This document shows positions 37,047 through 46,402 of a stretch of 64,000 nt of DNA, piece after piece. Under the pieces are notes generated by a model that did not search any database, was not told the DNA's origin, and was given only the letters and a program-made list of their open reading frames with translations. The first letter of the stretch is position 1. Every line of letters begins with the position of its first letter. The DNA is taken from NCBI RefSeq assembly GCF_004022215.1, contig NZ_SAUZ01000014.1, positions 62,001 to 126,000 on the forward strand. Direction: 5' to 3'. Origin of the DNA: Paenirhodobacter populi. Lineage in GTDB: Bacteria; Pseudomonadota; Alphaproteobacteria; Rhodobacterales; Rhodobacteraceae. The position numbers and the translations under genes are program-made.

Positions 37047-37500
37047 GCTTTACGCCTGGACGGACGGCGCCTGTTCCGGCAACCCCGGCCCCGGCGGCTG
37101 GGGCGTGCTGATGCGCGCGATGGAGGGCGATACCGTCCTGAAGGAGCGCGAGCTGAACGGCGGCGAGGCCGATACCACCAACAACCGGATGGAGCTGCTG
37201 GCCGCGATCGGCGCGCTCGAGGCCCTGACCCGCGGGACCGAGATCACCATCACCACCGATTCCGCCTATGTGAAGAACGGCGTGACCGGCTGGATCCACG
37301 GCTGGAAGAAGAACGGCTGGAAGACGGCGGACAGGAAGCCGGTGAAGAACGTCGATCTGTGGCAGCGGCTCGACGCCGCGCAGGCACGCCACAAGGTGAC
37401 GTGGAAATGGATCAAGGGCCACGCCGGCCATCCCGAGAACGAACGCGCGGATGAGCTCGCCCGCGCGGGCATGGCGCCTTACAAAAGATCGCCGGCGTGA
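37039..37500 (+). CDS. rnhA: Ribonuclease HI
   Basis: 153 residues. The carboxylate triad plus one is Asp9 ([16 protein letters not shown]), Glu52 (NRMELLAAI), Asp74 (TTDSAYV) and Asp138 ([12 protein letters not shown]), with the His of KGHAGHP. It cuts RNA in RNA-DNA hybrids. I chose the ATG at 37039; a longer in-frame start at 37027 lies further inside the GST gene. Its stop overlaps the next GTG (GTGA). Confidence 0.96.
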   Translation: MAELYAWTDGACSGNPGPGGWGVLMRAMEGDTVLKERELNGGEADTTNNRMELLAAIGALEALTRGTEITITTDSAYVKNGVTGWIHGWKKNGWKTADRKPVKNVDLWQRLDAAQARHKVTWKWIKGHAGHPENERADELARAGMAPYKRSPA

Positions 37501-38156
37501 CCGGGCTGATCGCCACCTTGCCGATGATTCCGGTCGCCACGGCGCTGGATTACGGATCGGTGGTGATCTTCGCGCTGACGGGGGCGCTGGCGGCCTCGCG
37601 CAGCCAACTCGACCTTGCGGGATTCGTCTTCGTCGCGGCGCTGACGGCGGTGGGCGGCGGCACGGTGCGCGATGTGCTTCTGGGCCGGCTGCCGGTGTTC
37701 TGGGTGCAGCGGCCGGAATACATGGTGCTGATCGCCATCGCCGCCGTCGCCGTCTTCTTCACCGCGCATCTGCTGGAAAGCCGCTACCGGGTGCTGCTGT
37801 GGCTTGATGCCTGCGCGCTGTCGGTGGCTGTGCCCGCGGGCGTCGCGGTGACACTGGCCACGGGGCATCCCGCCATCGTCGTGCTGATCATGGGGGTCGT
37901 CACCGGCACCGTCGGCGGGCTGATGCGCGACGTCCTGTGCAACGAGGTTCCGCTGACCCTGAAACAGGGCGAGCTTTACCTGTCCTGCGCCTTCGCCGGC
38001 GGGGCCATGGCATTGCTGGCCGGATGGGCCGGGTTCGGGCTGCCGACCGCACTTCTGGCCTGCGCGGGGATGACCTTCGCCCTGCGCGCGGGCTCGATCC
38101 TCTGGGGGTGGAAGCTGCCGGTCTACCGGCCCCACCCGCCGCGCGACCTGTCTTGA
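37497..38156 (+). CDS. Trimeric intracellular cation channel-like (UPF0126) membrane protein
   Basis: 219 residues with about seven hydrophobic helices and two repeated modules, each ending in the family motif: [20 protein letters not shown] (first) and [19 protein letters not shown] (second). This TRIC fold conducts K+ in some bacteria; here that is inference. The start is a GTG in GTGA overlap with rnhA; an ATG nine codons in is an alternative. No strong ribosome binding site, consistent with coupling. Confidence 0.9.
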   Translation: MTGLIATLPMIPVATALDYGSVVIFALTGALAASRSQLDLAGFVFVAALTAVGGGTVRDVLLGRLPVFWVQRPEYMVLIAIAAVAVFFTAHLLESRYRVLLWLDACALSVAVPAGVAVTLATGHPAIVVLIMGVVTGTVGGLMRDVLCNEVPLTLKQGELYLSCAFAGGAMALLAGWAGFGLPTALLACAGMTFALRAGSILWGWKLPVYRPHPPRDLS

Positions 38157-38187
38157 CGCGAGCGCGGGGATCCCGAAACGGTCTTTC

Positions 38188-38249
38188 CCCTTCATTCTTC
38201 CATAAATATCCCGGGGGTGAGGCGCTTGCGCCGAGGGGGCTGGCCCCCT
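38188..38249 (-). repeat. Intergenic element R10 (pair with R11)
   Basis: Minus-strand copy with hairpin 2 GGCGC-TT-GCGCC, hairpin 1 AGGGGGC/GCCCCCT and a complete box. Together with R11 it makes an inverted pair in the 259-base gap between the convergent TRIC-like gene and lrgB. Confidence 0.9.
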
Positions 38250-38323
38250 TTCTTCCTGCTGGCTCGCCCGACGTTGGCTTGCGGCGTATTTCCCGCAAGG
38301 CTTTCCGAGGCGGATGGGGAGCG

Positions 38324-38387
38324 AGGGGGCCAGCCCCCTCGCGCGTTCCGCGCTCACCCCCGGGATATTTATGGAAGAATGAAGAGG
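38324..38387 (+). repeat. Intergenic element R11
   Basis: Plus-strand copy with hairpin 2 GCGCG-TTC-CGCGC, hairpin 1 AGGGGGC/GCCCCCT and a complete box. It faces away from R10, with the G/C hairpins of the two copies proximal. Confidence 0.9.
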
Positions 38388-38415
38388 AAAAGGCACATCC
38401 GGGGCTGAGCCGATC

Positions 38416-39144
38416 CTAGAAGAACAGGTGCAGCACCAGCGGCGCCACGAAGGCCGTCAGCACCGCGTTCAGCCCCATGCCCGTCGAGGCGAAGACCCCC
38501 GCCGTATCGTTCACCTGAAAGGCGCGCGCCGTGCCGAAGCCGTGCGAGACGACGCCGACCGCAAAACCGCGGGCGCGCCAGTCCTTGACCCGCAGCAGGT
38601 TCAGCAGCGGCGTCACGCAGATCGCGCCGATCGTGCCGGTGATGATGACCAGAACGGCGGTCAGCGCGGTATCGCCGCCCATGCCCTCGGCGATGCCGAT
38701 GGCGACGGGGGTGGTCACCGATTTCGGCGCGATGGTCGCCAGCAGGACCTGATCGGCGCCCAGAAGCTTTGCCACGCCAAGCGCCACGACGATCGAGGTC
38801 ACCGACCCCACCACCAGCGCCGCCATGATCGGGATCAGCGCCTTGCGGATCGACAGCAGGTTCGCCTGCAACGGGATCGCCAGACAGACCGTCACCGGCC
38901 CGAGCATGAAGTGGACGAATTGCGCGCCGTCGAAATAGGTCTCGTAGCTCGTGCCGGTGATATGCAGCAGCACGCCCAGCAGGACGATCGCGATCAGCAC
39001 CGCGTTGACCAGCGGGTTGCGCCCCGCCTTCACGAACAGGATTTCCCCGATCCAATAGGCGAACAGCGTCGCGCACAGCCACAAAAGCGGCTGCTGCGAC
39101 ATGTAGGACCAGATCTGGAAGGCATCGGCGATAGGCTCACTCAT
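38416..39144 (-). CDS. lrgB: LrgB/CidB family protein
   Basis: 242 residues, highly hydrophobic with 6-8 predicted membrane helices. The LrgB core IAPKSVTTPVAIGIAEGMGG and FAVGVVSHGFGTARAFQVND is conserved. It works with LrgA; in plants and Gram-positive bacteria relatives affect glycolate export or murein hydrolase activity. It overlaps the lrgA stop by 8 bases, so the two are coupled. Confidence 0.94.
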   Translation of the reverse strand: MSEPIADAFQIWSYMSQQPLLWLCATLFAYWIGEILFVKAGRNPLVNAVLIAIVLLGVLLHITGTSYETYFDGAQFVHFMLGPVTVCLAIPLQANLLSIRKALIPIMAALVVGSVTSIVVALGVAKLLGADQVLLATIAPKSVTTPVAIGIAEGMGGDTALTAVLVIITGTIGAICVTPLLNLLRVKDWRARGFAVGVVSHGFGTARAFQVNDTAGVFASTGMGLNAVLTAFVAPLVLHLFF

Positions 39145-39496
39145 CGGCTTCGCCTCCGGTCAGACGCGCGACCCAGACGAAGGTCAGCGCGCCAAGCCCG
39201 ATCGCCGCGATGGTCGACAAGAACAGCGAGGCCGAGATCGCCAGCCAGTGCGCCTCGATCGTCGACAGGCTCGAAACGATGCCCACGCCCACCGGCACGA
39301 ACATCAGCGCCAGATAGCGCAGCAGCCCCTGCGCGACGGGGGTGACGATCTCGCCGAGCTTGGGGATCATGCTCAGCGCGACGACCATGCCGACCATGCC
39401 AAGGACAGGCCCCGGCAGCGGCAGATGCAGCGCGCGGGAAATCACCTCTCCGACAAGCTGGAACAACAGGATGATGGCAAAGGCCGGAACAAGCAT
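39137..39496 (-). CDS. lrgA: LrgA/CidA family holin-like protein
   Basis: 119 residues with four hydrophobic helices: AFAIILLFQLVGEVI, LPLPGPVLGMVGMVVAL, RYLALMFVPVGVGIV and SASLFLSTIAAIGLG. The PLPGPVLGM motif is typical of LrgA. I place the start at ATG 39496 (AGGGGG upstream) rather than a longer frame. Divergent from smc across 188 bases. Confidence 0.92.
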   Translation of the reverse strand: MLVPAFAIILLFQLVGEVISRALHLPLPGPVLGMVGMVVALSMIPKLGEIVTPVAQGLLRYLALMFVPVGVGIVSSLSTIEAHWLAISASLFLSTIAAIGLGALTFVWVARLTGGEADE

Positions 39497-39684
39497 GGCA
39501 GCCCCCTTGGCTTTCGTTCTGGACCCTCCCGTGGCGCGCAACATAGGCCAGCGTTTCGGAAAGGCCAATTCCCTCCGTCAGATATCTTGAGGATGTGTCG
39601 GATCAAGGCTGCGGGGCCGGGGCGCTTGGTTGACTTCGCCGGGGCAAACCACGAAACTGGCCCATCATCCCAGGGGGTTCCCGC

Positions 39685-42600
39685 TTGCGCTTCACCCGGC
39701 TGCGTCTGAACGGCTTCAAGAGCTTCGTCGATCCGACGGACCTGATCATCCACGACGGGCTGACCGGCGTCGTGGGGCCGAACGGCTGCGGCAAGTCGAA
39801 CCTGCTGGAAGCCCTGCGGTGGGTGATGGGCGAAAACCGCCCCACCGCGATGCGCGGCGAGGGGATGGAGGACGTGATCTTCGCCGGCGCCGCCACCCGC
39901 CCGGCACGCCCTTTCGCCGAGGTCTGCCTGTCGATCGACAACAGCGACCGGCTGGCCCCCGCGGGCTTCAACGAAAGCGACAGTCTGGAAATCGTGCGCC
40001 GCATCACCCGCGATGCCGGATCGGCCTACAAGGTCAACACCCGCGACGTGCGGGCGCGCGACGTGCAGATGCTGTTCGCCGATGCCTCGACCGGGGCGCA
40101 TTCGCCCGCGCTGGTCCGGCAGGGGCAGATCGCCGAGCTGATCAACGCCCGGCCCAAGGCGCGGCGGCGGATCCTTGAGGAAGCGGCGGGCATTTCCGGC
40201 CTGTATCAGCGCCGCCACGAGGCGGAACTGAAGCTGAACGGCGCCGAACAGAACCTGCTGCGCGTCGATGACGTGCTGGAAAACCTCAACGGCCAGCTGG
40301 CGACGCTGGCCCGGCAGGCACGGCAGGCGGCGCGCTATCGCGAGATCGGCACCGATCTGCGCCGGGCCGAGGGGATGCTGCTGTATCTGCGCTGGCACGA
40401 GGCCGATCTGGCCCGGGCCGAGGCCGAGGCGCAGCTGCGCGACCACCTTGCCCTTGCCGCGCGCACCGAAACCGCCGCGCGCGAGGCGGCCGAGGCGCGG
40501 GCCGCGCTGGACGACCGCCTGCCCCCCCTGCGCGAGGAAGAGGCGATCGCCGGCGCGATCCTGCAACGGCTGATGCTGCAACGCGAAACGCTGGACGATC
40601 AGGAACGGCAGGCGGCCGAGGCGATCGGCGCGCTCAAGGCCCGGATCGCGCAGCTCGACCATGACGCGGAACGCGAGGCCGGGCTGAACCGCGACGCGGG
40701 CGAAACCATCGCCCGGCTGGAATGGGAAATGGCGCAGCTTGCCAAGGCGGCCGAGGGGCATGACGAAAAGCTGGCGCTGGCCGCCGAAGCCGCCGCCGAG
40801 GCCTCGGCCCTGTTGCAGGAACGCGAGGCGCAACTGGCGGAGATGACCGAGGAGGTCGCCCGCCTTGCCGCCCGCCACGGCGCGGTGGCGCGGCAATTGT
40901 CGGACAGCCGGATGGCGCTCGAACGGTCCGAGGCGGAGGCGGAGGCCGCGCAGGAGGCCGTCGAAGAGGCCGCCGAAACGCTCGCCGCCGCCGGGGAGGC
41001 GTTCGAGGCCGCGCAGTCCGCGCAGGAAGAGGCGCAGGAGACCGCCGAGACCGCCGAAGAGGCGCTTGCCGCCGCCGAGGAAACCCGCGCCGACATCCTC
41101 GCCCGTGAAAGCGCCGCCCGCGCCGCGCGCAGCGAGGCCGAGGGCGAGGCCGGTGCGCTGCGGTCCGAGGTCACGGCGCTCGCCCGCCTGATCTCGCGCG
41201 AGGCGGGGGGCGACGATGCGCTGCTGAACCATGTCAGCGCCGCGCCGGGCTATGAAGCCGCGCTTGGCGCCGCGCTTGCCGATGACCTGAACGCCCCCGA
41301 GGCGGGCGAAGGGGCGACGGGCTGGGGCCTGCTGCCCGATTACCCCGCGCCGCAACCGCTGCCCGAAGGCGCAGCCCCGCTGGCCCCCCATGTCACCGTG
41401 CCGCCGGTTCTGGCGCGCCGGATCGGCCAGATCGGCGTGGTGCCCGATGCGGCGACGGGCCTGCGCCTGCAACCGGCGCTCGCCCCCGGCCAGCGGCTGG
41501 TGACGGCGGCGGGCGATCTGTGGCGGTGGGACGGGTTCCGCACAGCCGCCGGGGATGCGCCAAGCGCCGCCGCGCTGCGGCTGACGCAGATCAACCGTCT
41601 GGCCGGGCTTCAGGCCGACCTTGAAACCGCGGAAACCGCCGCCGCCGCCGCGCGCGACGGGCATGAGGCGCTGACCCGCGCGCTCGCCGATGCGACCGGC
41701 GCGGAAACCCGCGCGCGTGAGGCCCGCCGCGCCGCGGACCAGCGCCTGACTGATACCGGACGGGCCCTGTCGAAGGCCGAGGCGGAGCGGGCCCTGTCCT
41801 CGGGCAGGCTCGAATCCGCGCGGCTCGCCGTCGCGCGCCATGCCGAAGCCGCCCGCGCCGCCCGCGCCGCGCTGGATGAGGCAGAGGCGCAGGCCGCCGA
41901 CCTGCCCGACATCGAGGGCGCGCGTTCCGAGGTGGATGCCGTCAAGATGACGGTCGAGGCCGCGCGGCTGACCATGCTGACCCGCCGCGCCAGCCATGAC
42001 GACGTGCGCCGCGAGGGCGAGGCCCGCACCCGCCGCCGGCAGGAGGTGGTGAAGGAACTCTCGGGCTGGCGGCAACGGCTGGAAACGGCCGAACGTCGCG
42101 GCGCGGAACTCGCCGCCCGGCGCGAAGAGGCGCTGGCGGAGCTGGAAGACGCCGCCGCTCTGCCCGAGGAAATCGCCGAGCGGCGCGGCGATCTGGCCGA
42201 GCAGATCGACACCGCCCAGACCCGACGCGACGCCGCCACCGCCGCCCTGCGCGATGCGGAAAACGCCCTGCGCGCCGCGCAGACCGCCGAACGCGATTCC
42301 GAACGCGCCGCGGGCGACGCGCGCGAGGCCCGCGCCCGCACCGAAGCCCGCGTCGAAGCCTCGCGCGAGGCGCTGACGCTGGCGGCGGAGCGGATCGCCG
42401 AGGTGCTGGAAACCACGCCCGAGGCTCTGCATGCGAGCCTTGATCTCGACGGCGACCTGCCCCCGGCCGAGGTGCTCGAATCCGATGTCGCCCGGCTGAA
42501 ACGCCAGCGCGAGGCGCTTGGCGCCGTCAACCTGCGCGCCGAGGAAGACGCGCAGGCGGTGCAGACCGAATTCGACACGCTGTCGCAGGAAAAGGCCGAC

Positions 42601-43137
42601 CTTGAGGAAGCGATCCGCAAGCTGCGCGCCGGCATCGCCGGGCTGAACCGCGAGGGGCGCGAACGGCTGCTGGCCGCCTATGAACAGGTCAACGGCAATT
42701 TCAGCACGCTCTACACCCATCTGTTCGGCGGGGGCGAGGCGCGGCTGGTGCTGGTCGAATCCGACGATCCGCTGGAAGCGGGCCTTGAAATCATGTGCCA
42801 GCCGCCGGGCAAGAAGCTGTCCACCCTGTCGCTCCTGTCCGGGGGCGAACAGACGCTGACGGCTCTCGCCCTGATCTTCGCGGTGTTTCTGGCCAATCCC
42901 GCGCCCATCTGCGTGCTGGACGAGGTGGACGCGCCGCTCGACGACGCGAACGTCACGCGGTTCTGCGACATGATGGACGAGATGACCCGGCGCACCGATA
43001 CGCGCTTCCTCGTCATCACCCACCATGCGGTGACGATGAGCCGGATGGACCGCCTGTTCGGCGTGACGATGCAGGAACAGGGCGTCAGCCAGCTGGTTTC
43101 CGTCGATCTGAAGCGCGCCGAGCAAATGGTCGCTTGA
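39685..43137 (+). CDS. smc: Chromosome segregation protein SMC
   Basis: 1150 residues. The ATPase head halves are at the ends: Walker A GPNGCGKSN (31-39) and, near the C terminus, signature LSGGEQTLTAL (about 1051-1061) with Walker B ICVLDEVDAP (about 1075-1084). Between them are two long, Ala/Glu/Arg-rich coiled coils flanking a hinge at roughly 505-640. The hinge is Pro-rich and diverged (GWGLLPDYPAPQPLPEG). It organises and segregates the chromosome with ScpAB, whose genes are not here. The start is TTG with GGGGG 6 bases upstream; no better in-frame start precedes the MRFTRLRLNGFKSF motif. Confidence 0.96.
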   Translation: MRFTRLRLNGFKSFVDPTDLIIHDGLTGVVGPNGCGKSNLLEALRWVMGENRPTAMRGEGMEDVIFAGAATRPARPFAEVCLSIDNSDRLAPAGFNESDSLEIVRRITRDAGSAYKVNTRDVRARDVQMLFADASTGAHSPALVRQGQIAELINARPKARRRILEEAAGISGLYQRRHEAELKLNGAEQNLLRVDDVLENLNGQLATLARQARQAARYREIGTDLRRAEGMLLYLRWHEADLARAEAEAQLRDHLALAARTETAAREAAEARAALDDRLPPLREEEAIAGAILQRLMLQRETLDDQERQAAEAIGALKARIAQLDHDAEREAGLNRDAGETIARLEWEMAQLAKAAEGHDEKLALAAEAAAEASALLQEREAQLAEMTEEVARLAARHGAVARQLSDSRMALERSEAEAEAAQEAVEEAAETLAAAGEAFEAAQSAQEEAQETAETAEEALAAAEETRADILARESAARAARSEAEGEAGALRSEVTALARLISREAGGDDALLNHVSAAPGYEAALGAALADDLNAPEAGEGATGWGLLPDYPAPQPLPEGAAPLAPHVTVPPVLARRIGQIGVVPDAATGLRLQPALAPGQRLVTAAGDLWRWDGFRTAAGDAPSAAALRLTQINRLAGLQADLETAETAAAAARDGHEALTRALADATGAETRAREARRAADQRLTDTGRALSKAEAERALSSGRLESARLAVARHAEAARAARAALDEAEAQAADLPDIEGARSEVDAVKMTVEAARLTMLTRRASHDDVRREGEARTRRRQEVVKELSGWRQRLETAERRGAELAARREEALAELEDAAALPEEIAERRGDLAEQIDTAQTRRDAATAALRDAENALRAAQTAERDSERAAGDAREARARTEARVEASREALTLAAERIAEVLETTPEALHASLDLDGDLPPAEVLESDVARLKRQREALGAVNLRAEEDAQAVQTEFDTLSQEKADLEEAIRKLRAGIAGLNREGRERLLAAYEQVNGNFSTLYTHLFGGGEARLVLVESDDPLEAGLEIMCQPPGKKLSTLSLLSGGEQTLTALALIFAVFLANPAPICVLDEVDAPLDDANVTRFCDMMDEMTRRTDTRFLVITHHAVTMSRMDRLFGVTMQEQGVSQLVSVDLKRAEQMVA

Positions 43138-43195
43138 AGCCCCGCCCGGGCCGCCCTACCGTCCGGGCAAACTGGTCACATCCCGGAGAGACATC

Positions 43196-43654
43196 ATGAG
43201 CAAGATCGACGCACGCCTTCAGGAACTGGGAATCGAACTGCCCGCCGCGCCCGCGCCGGCGGCGAATTATGTGCCCTATGTGCTGTCGGGCGGCCAGCTT
43301 TTCGTCTCGGGTCAGGTTTCGGCGGGGCCGGACGGGCTGATCCTCGGCAAGCTGGGCGACGGTTTGACGGTCGAGGATGGCGCCGCCGCCGCGCGCCGCT
43401 GCGGGCTGTCGCTGATCGCGCAGGCGAAGGCCGCGCTTGGCGATCTGGACCGCGTGGCGCGGGTGGTGAAGCTGGTGGGCTTCGTCAATTCCACCGCCGG
43501 TTTCGGCGATCAGCCGAAGGTGGTGAACGGCTGTTCCGACCTGATGGTCGAGGTCTTCGGCGATGCCGGGCGGCATGCGCGCTCGGCGGTGTCGGCGGCC
43601 TCGCTGCCTTTCGGCGTCGCGGTGGAGATCGAGGCGATCTTCGAGGTGAAATGA
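43196..43654 (+). CDS. RidA family protein (YjgH-like)
   Basis: 152 residues of the RidA/YjgF/UK114 fold: YVLSGGQLFVSGQVSAGPDG, a central VKLVGFVNSTAGF and C-terminal GRHARSAVSAASLPFGVAVEIEAIF. RidA deaminates reactive enamine/imine intermediates; this branch, longer than canonical RidA, may differ. GGAGAG precedes the ATG. Its stop overlaps the GDPD start (ATGA). Confidence 0.92.
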   Translation: MSKIDARLQELGIELPAAPAPAANYVPYVLSGGQLFVSGQVSAGPDGLILGKLGDGLTVEDGAAAARRCGLSLIAQAKAALGDLDRVARVVKLVGFVNSTAGFGDQPKVVNGCSDLMVEVFGDAGRHARSAVSAASLPFGVAVEIEAIFEVK

Positions 43655-44406
43655 TGCTGGACCCGGATTTCCTGCGCCTGCCCTTTGCGCATCGCGGCTA
43701 TCACGATGCGGAACGGCCGGAAAACAGCCTGTCGGCGGCGCGGGCGGCGATCGCGGCGGGCTACGGGATCGAATGCGACCTGCAACTGTCCTCGGATGGC
43801 GTGCCGGTGGTGTTCCACGACTACGACCTGCGCCGCCTGACCGGCCGCGCGGGCCGGGTGCAGATGCAGACCGCCGACGAACTGGCCGCCACGCGGCTTT
43901 CGGGCAGCGACGACACCATCCCGACGCTGACGGAATTTCTGGCCGAGGTCGCGGGCCGGGCGCCGCTCCTGGTCGAGATCAAGGACCAGGATGGCGGCAT
44001 GGGGCCGACGGACGGGCGGCTCGAAGCCGCCGCCGCGCAGCTTTTGCGCGACTACGCGGGTCCCTTGGCGGTGATGTCCTTCAATCCCCATGCGATCGAG
44101 GCTTTTCGGCGCACCGCCCCCGGCATCGCGGTGGGGCTGACGACCTCGGCCTATGGACCCGACTGGACGCTGCTGCCGCCCGCGACGCGCGACCGCCTGC
44201 GGGCGATCCCGGACTATGACAGGCTGGGCTGCGATTTCATCTCGCACGAGGCGTCGGACCTGAACAATCCGCGCGTGGCGGAGCTGAAGGCCGCGGGCGC
44301 GCGCATCCTGTGCTGGACGATCCGTTCGCCCGAGGCCGAGGAAAAGGCGCGCAGGGTCGCCCACAACATCACCTTCGAGAACTATCCGGCCCCGATCCCC
44401 GCTTGA
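43651..44406 (+). CDS. Glycerophosphodiester phosphodiesterase family protein
   Basis: 251 residues. The catalytic HRGYHDAERPENS motif (His14), CDLQLSSDGVPVVFHDYDL with the second His, and LLVEIKDQD match GDPD. It hydrolyses glycerophosphodiesters to glycerol 3-phosphate and an alcohol. No signal peptide, so cytosolic. Coupled by ATGA to the RidA gene. Confidence 0.92.
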   Translation: MMLDPDFLRLPFAHRGYHDAERPENSLSAARAAIAAGYGIECDLQLSSDGVPVVFHDYDLRRLTGRAGRVQMQTADELAATRLSGSDDTIPTLTEFLAEVAGRAPLLVEIKDQDGGMGPTDGRLEAAAAQLLRDYAGPLAVMSFNPHAIEAFRRTAPGIAVGLTTSAYGPDWTLLPPATRDRLRAIPDYDRLGCDFISHEASDLNNPRVAELKAAGARILCWTIRSPEAEEKARRVAHNITFENYPAPIPA

Positions 44407-44449
44407 CGCGGCGGCAACCGGCATCATCCTTGGGCGGAGAGGAACAGGG

Positions 44450-45619
44450 ATGACCGACGCGATCGAGATCACGCTGGCCCCCGGGGTGCAGGCGATCCCC
44501 GAGGCCGACTGGAACGCCTGCGCCTGCCCCGAGGCGGCGCAGGGCGGGCGCCCGCTGGACCCGTTCACCACCCATGCCTTCCTGTCGGCGCTGGAAAGCT
44601 CGGGTTCCGTCGGGGACGGCACCGGCTGGCTGCCGCGCCCGATGGTCGCGCGACAGGGCGGGCGGGTGATCGCGGTGGCGGCGCTTTACCTGAAATCCCA
44701 TTCGCAGGGCGAATATGTCTTCGATCACGGCTGGGCCGATGCCTATGAACGCGCGGGCGGCAGCTATTATCCCAAGCTGCAATGTTCCGTCCCGTTTTCG
44801 CCGGTCAACGGCCGGCGCCTGCTGACCCGCCCCGGATTCGAGGCCGAGGGCCGCGCCGCGCTGCTGCAGGGCATGGAAACGGTGGCGACGCAGGCGGACC
44901 TGTCCTCGGCCCACATCACCTTCTGCCCGCCGGAGGAGGTGACCGCCGCCACCGATCGCGGCTGGCTGCTACGCGAGGGCGAACAGTTCCACTGGTTCAA
45001 TCGCGGCTATCGCAGCTTTGACGATTTCCTCGCCGCGCTCGCCTCGCGCAAGCGCAAGGCGATCCGCAAGGAACGCGAACGGGCGCAGGCCTTTGGCGGC
45101 ACGATCCGGGCGCTGACCGGCGACGACATCCTGCCCGCGCATTGGGACGCGATGTGGGACTTCTATCAGGACACCGGCAGCCGCAAATGGGGGCGCCCCT
45201 ACCTGACGCGCGCATTCTTTGACGCGCTGCACGGGATGCGGCGCGATGTGCTGCTGATTCTGGCGGAGCGCGACGGAGAGCCGGTGGCCGGGGCGCTGAA
45301 CCTGATCGGGCGCGACACGCTGTTCGGCCGCTACTGGGGCTGCACCGAGGATCACGCCTTCCTGCATTTCGAGCTGTGCTACCATCAGGCCACCGAATGG
45401 GCCATTGCGCAGGGGCTGAGCCGGGTCGAGGCAGGCGCGCAGGGGGAACACAAGCTCGCGCGTGGCTACCTGCCCGTGGCGACCCATTCCGTCCACTGGA
45501 TCGCGCATCCCGGCCTGCGCCGCGCGGTGGCGGCCTTTCTGGATGACGAACGCGCGGCGGTCAGCGCGGATATCTCGGCGCTCAGCGATCTGGGACCCTA
45601 TCGGAAGGACGGGGACTGA
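44450..45619 (+). CDS. COG3146 FemAB-like acyltransferase
   Basis: 389 residues. Matches the conserved family long named peptidogalycan biosynthesis protein (COG3146): YVFDHGWADAYERAGGSYYPKLQ, FSPVNGRRLL, FHWFNRGYRSFDDFLAALASRKRKAIRKERE and GCTEDHAFLHFELCYHQATEWA with VEAGAQGEHKLARGY. It is a double-GNAT fold; the acceptor is unknown. AGGAACAGGG lies before the ATG. It ends before R12 and converges with a peroxiredoxin gene. Confidence 0.9.
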   Translation: MTDAIEITLAPGVQAIPEADWNACACPEAAQGGRPLDPFTTHAFLSALESSGSVGDGTGWLPRPMVARQGGRVIAVAALYLKSHSQGEYVFDHGWADAYERAGGSYYPKLQCSVPFSPVNGRRLLTRPGFEAEGRAALLQGMETVATQADLSSAHITFCPPEEVTAATDRGWLLREGEQFHWFNRGYRSFDDFLAALASRKRKAIRKERERAQAFGGTIRALTGDDILPAHWDAMWDFYQDTGSRKWGRPYLTRAFFDALHGMRRDVLLILAERDGEPVAGALNLIGRDTLFGRYWGCTEDHAFLHFELCYHQATEWAIAQGLSRVEAGAQGEHKLARGYLPVATHSVHWIAHPGLRRAVAAFLDDERAAVSADISALSDLGPYRKDGD

Positions 45620-45668
45620 ACCGATTTCGGCTCATCCGGTTTGCGCCGTTTCGGAATCGGTGAGGGCG

Positions 45669-45732
45669 CAGGGGGCGCTGCCCCCTCGCGGCTTCACCGC
45701 TCACCCCCGGGATATTTATGGAAGAATGAAGG
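45669..45732 (+). repeat. Intergenic element R12
   Basis: Hairpin 1 is AGGGGGC-GCT-GCCCCCT (45670-45686), hairpin 2 GCGG-CTTCA-CCGC, and the box is complete. It lies downstream of the COG3146 gene, same orientation. Confidence 0.9.
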
Positions 45733-45788
45733 CAGGAGGCCATTCAGGCGGCGTGGGGCGCGTTTCGGGGCGAACAGGGAAAGCCTTA

Positions 45789-45816
45789 GCCGGGAGGGGG
45801 CGGGCCTCCTCCCGGC
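45789..45816 (-). terminator. Hairpin after the peroxiredoxin gene
   Basis: 9-base-pair stem GCCGGGAGG / CCTCCCGGC, 24 bases after the peroxiredoxin stop. On the minus strand it is followed by TAAGGCTTT, a weak T-rich tail. Confidence 0.55.
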
Positions 45817-45839
45817 GGATTTCAGGGATGGGCCCCGGA

Positions 45840-46328
45840 TTACACGACTTCGAGGATCGCCTCGCCGCCCGAGACTTCGCAGACGCCGGGGGTTTCTTCC
45901 TGATTCAGGACCTTGACCACGCCGTCCTCGACCACCATCGCATAGCGCAGCGAGCGGTTGATCAGCCCGGCCGGCGGGGCCGAGAAATTCATCCCGATCG
46001 CGGTGGTGAAGGCGCTTTCGGCATCGGCCAGCATGGTGATGCCCGCCGCCGTCGCGCCGGTCGATTCGCCCCAGGCCTTCAGCACGAAGGGGTCGTTGAC
46101 GGAGATGCAGATCACCTCCTCGACGCCCTTTTCCTTCAGCGCGTCGATGACGCGGATGAAGCTCGGCACATGGGCGGTGGTGCAGACGCCGGTGAAGGCG
46201 CCCGGCACGGCGAAGATCACGATCTTGCGGCCCTTCATCTTTTCGCCGAGGCTGACCGTTTCCGGCCCGGCGTCGCCAAGCCGCAGAAGCGTCGCGCCCG
46301 GCAGAACCTCACCCTTTTCAATGCTCAT
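45840..46328 (-). CDS. Peroxiredoxin (Prx5-like)
   Basis: 162 residues. The peroxidatic Cys49 lies in PGAFTGVCTTAHVPSF, the Prx5/AhpE-like pattern, followed by RVIDALKEKGVEEVICISVNDPFV. A second Cys occurs near the C terminus (GVCEVSGG). It reduces hydrogen peroxide and alkyl hydroperoxides with a thiol donor. The ATG at 46328 follows GAGAGG; a longer frame upstream has no site. Divergent from the flavin reductase gene. Confidence 0.93.
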   Translation of the reverse strand: MSIEKGEVLPGATLLRLGDAGPETVSLGEKMKGRKIVIFAVPGAFTGVCTTAHVPSFIRVIDALKEKGVEEVICISVNDPFVLKAWGESTGATAAGITMLADAESAFTTAIGMNFSAPPAGLINRSLRYAMVVEDGVVKVLNQEETPGVCEVSGGEAILEVV

Positions 46329-46402
46329 CTTGTCCCTCTCGCGTTGCACAGGATCAGGGGGAGGATATAGGGTCACGCCGCAGGACGACCAGAGGGAATG
46401 TG

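Noticed and set aside
39442-43125. 1227-residue minus-strand frame opposite smc
   Set aside because: Arg/Gly/Gln-rich antisense shadow; the plus strand has all SMC motifs.
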